Source: Clostridia bacterium (GTDB lineage: Bacteria > Bacillota > Clostridia > Christensenellales > DTU072). From it: a stretch of 64,000 nt of DNA. How positions within the stretch are numbered: the first letter of the stretch is position 1; each line of letters opens with the position of its first letter. Below the pieces are notes generated by a model, which saw only the letters and a program-made list of their open reading frames with translations, was not told where the DNA came from and ran no database searches. Shown piece by piece: positions 63,706-64,000 of this stretch. The translations under genes and the position numbers were made by a program. Location: positions 1-64,000 of the forward strand of contig JAFVRJ010000016.1 of the NCBI GenBank assembly GCA_017504305.1, written 5' to 3'.

Positions 63706-64000
63706 TATACCTCTTGGAGCGTATCGAGTATTACGTGTGCAAGCTCTTCCTTGGTCATCTTTTCAAGAGCAGTCATCGCACCGCTACTTGTAATAAGCGT
63801 AGCTATGTTGGTATCAACTTCAAAACCCGCGCCCTCCATAGTAACGTCGTTTGCTACCATCAGATCGGCGTTTTTTGAGCGAAGTTTACCGACTGCGTTT
63901 GCAATAAGATCATCTGTTTCCGCCGCAAATACCACAAGCTTTTTATCCCCCTTGATAGAGCCTACTTCTTTGGCTATATCAGGATTCTTGACAAGCTCTA
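63705..64000 (-). CDS. coaBC: CoaBC (phosphopantothenoylcysteine synthase), 3' end of the gene only
   Basis: The frame is open from base 64000 to the TAA at 63705-63707, giving about 98 codons of the CoaB C-terminus: LVKNPDIAKEVGSIKGDKK, then VVFAAETDD and MVANDV and the variable tail. The GTG at 63935 sometimes taken as start is internal. CoaBC joins cysteine to phosphopantothenate and decarboxylates it. Upstream part lies outside the window. Confidence 0.93.
   Translation of the reverse strand, partial: ELVKNPDIAKEVGSIKGDKKLVVFAAETDDLIANAVGKLRSKNADLMVANDVTMEGAGFEVDTNIATLITSSGAMTALEKMTKEELAHVILDTLQEV

Noticed and set aside
63705-63935. 76-residue protein starting at the GTG 63935
   Set aside because: The frame is open to the window edge and reads as the CoaB C-terminus, so the start is internal.

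Overview
The window looks like chromosomal core sequence from an endospore-forming member of the Firmicutes (Bacillota), most likely an uncultured Clostridia-type lineage. The basis is gene content: spoIVA, spoVM, a SpoIVFB-type protease and a YtxC-like protein mark a spore former; MinD with MinE, a PPi-dependent phosphofructokinase beside an ATP-dependent one, L28/Asp23/DAK2 synteny and strong AGGAGG ribosome sites with TTGACA/TATAAT promoters fit Clostridia. No rRNA, tRNA, CRISPR array, insertion sequence or prophage is visible. Most genes lie on the minus strand in long, tightly packed operons.

Layout. 1-2.2 kb: an AT-rich minus-strand cassette of nucleotidyltransferase (cut by the window edge), SAM methyltransferase and HNH-type nuclease, read from one good promoter; it looks like accessory DNA. 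2.2-2.57 kb: non-coding region with hairpins and a degenerate reading frame. 2.57-4.26 kb: AbrB-type regulator plus ABC exporter. 4.3-9.5 kb: GH30 glycosidase, rdgB, guaB and spoIVA. 9.6-17.6 kb: aminotransferase, der, a type IIA topoisomerase pair and a divergent YtxC-like gene. 17.7-22.4 kb: GH36 alpha-galactosidase, LRR surface protein and a transporter. 22.5-30.9 kb: a rearranged relic of the Bacillus valS-maf-mre-min-spoIVF neighbourhood (spoIVFB, minE, minD, valS, pgsA, MreB-like, maf, ppx). 30.9-31.9 kb: a hydroxyacid dehydrogenase. 32-41.9 kb: a long minus-strand run read as infC-rpmI-rplT-trmH-like-yebC-proA-pfkA-pfp-FN3 protein-typA-DUF1508 protein, headed by an L20-type leader. 41.9-49 kb: thrS, GLUG lipoprotein, alpha/beta hydrolase, murG (plus strand) and a membrane-anchored protein. 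49-64 kb: the conserved coaBC-priA-def-fmt-rsmB-rlmN-rsgA-rpe-spoVM ... rpmB/asp23-fakA-recG cluster, with an amino-acid ABC transporter inserted between spoVM and rpmB.

The most notable observations are: (1) the amino-acid ABC binding protein (55092-55943) reads as a natural circular permutation of the family 3 solute-binding fold; (2) a 27-codon spoVM gene at 56180-56263, too short for routine gene calling, in the same position as in Bacillus; (3) the HNH/methyltransferase/nucleotidyltransferase cassette at the left edge, a candidate uncharacterised defence or modification module; (4) hairpins directly in front of minD, pgsA and the gene at 49013, whose 3' arms hold the ribosome site; and (5) infC starting on ATT behind an attenuator-type leader.

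Function as a whole: protein synthesis and maturation (infC, rpmI, rplT, rpmB, thrS, valS, def, fmt, rsmB, rlmN, rsgA, der, typA), DNA maintenance (topoisomerase pair, recG, priA), cell shape and division (MreB-like, minDE, murG, pgsA), sporulation, glycolysis and purine synthesis, with scattered polysaccharide-use and surface-protein genes. All family assignments are from reading the sequences; no database search was run.
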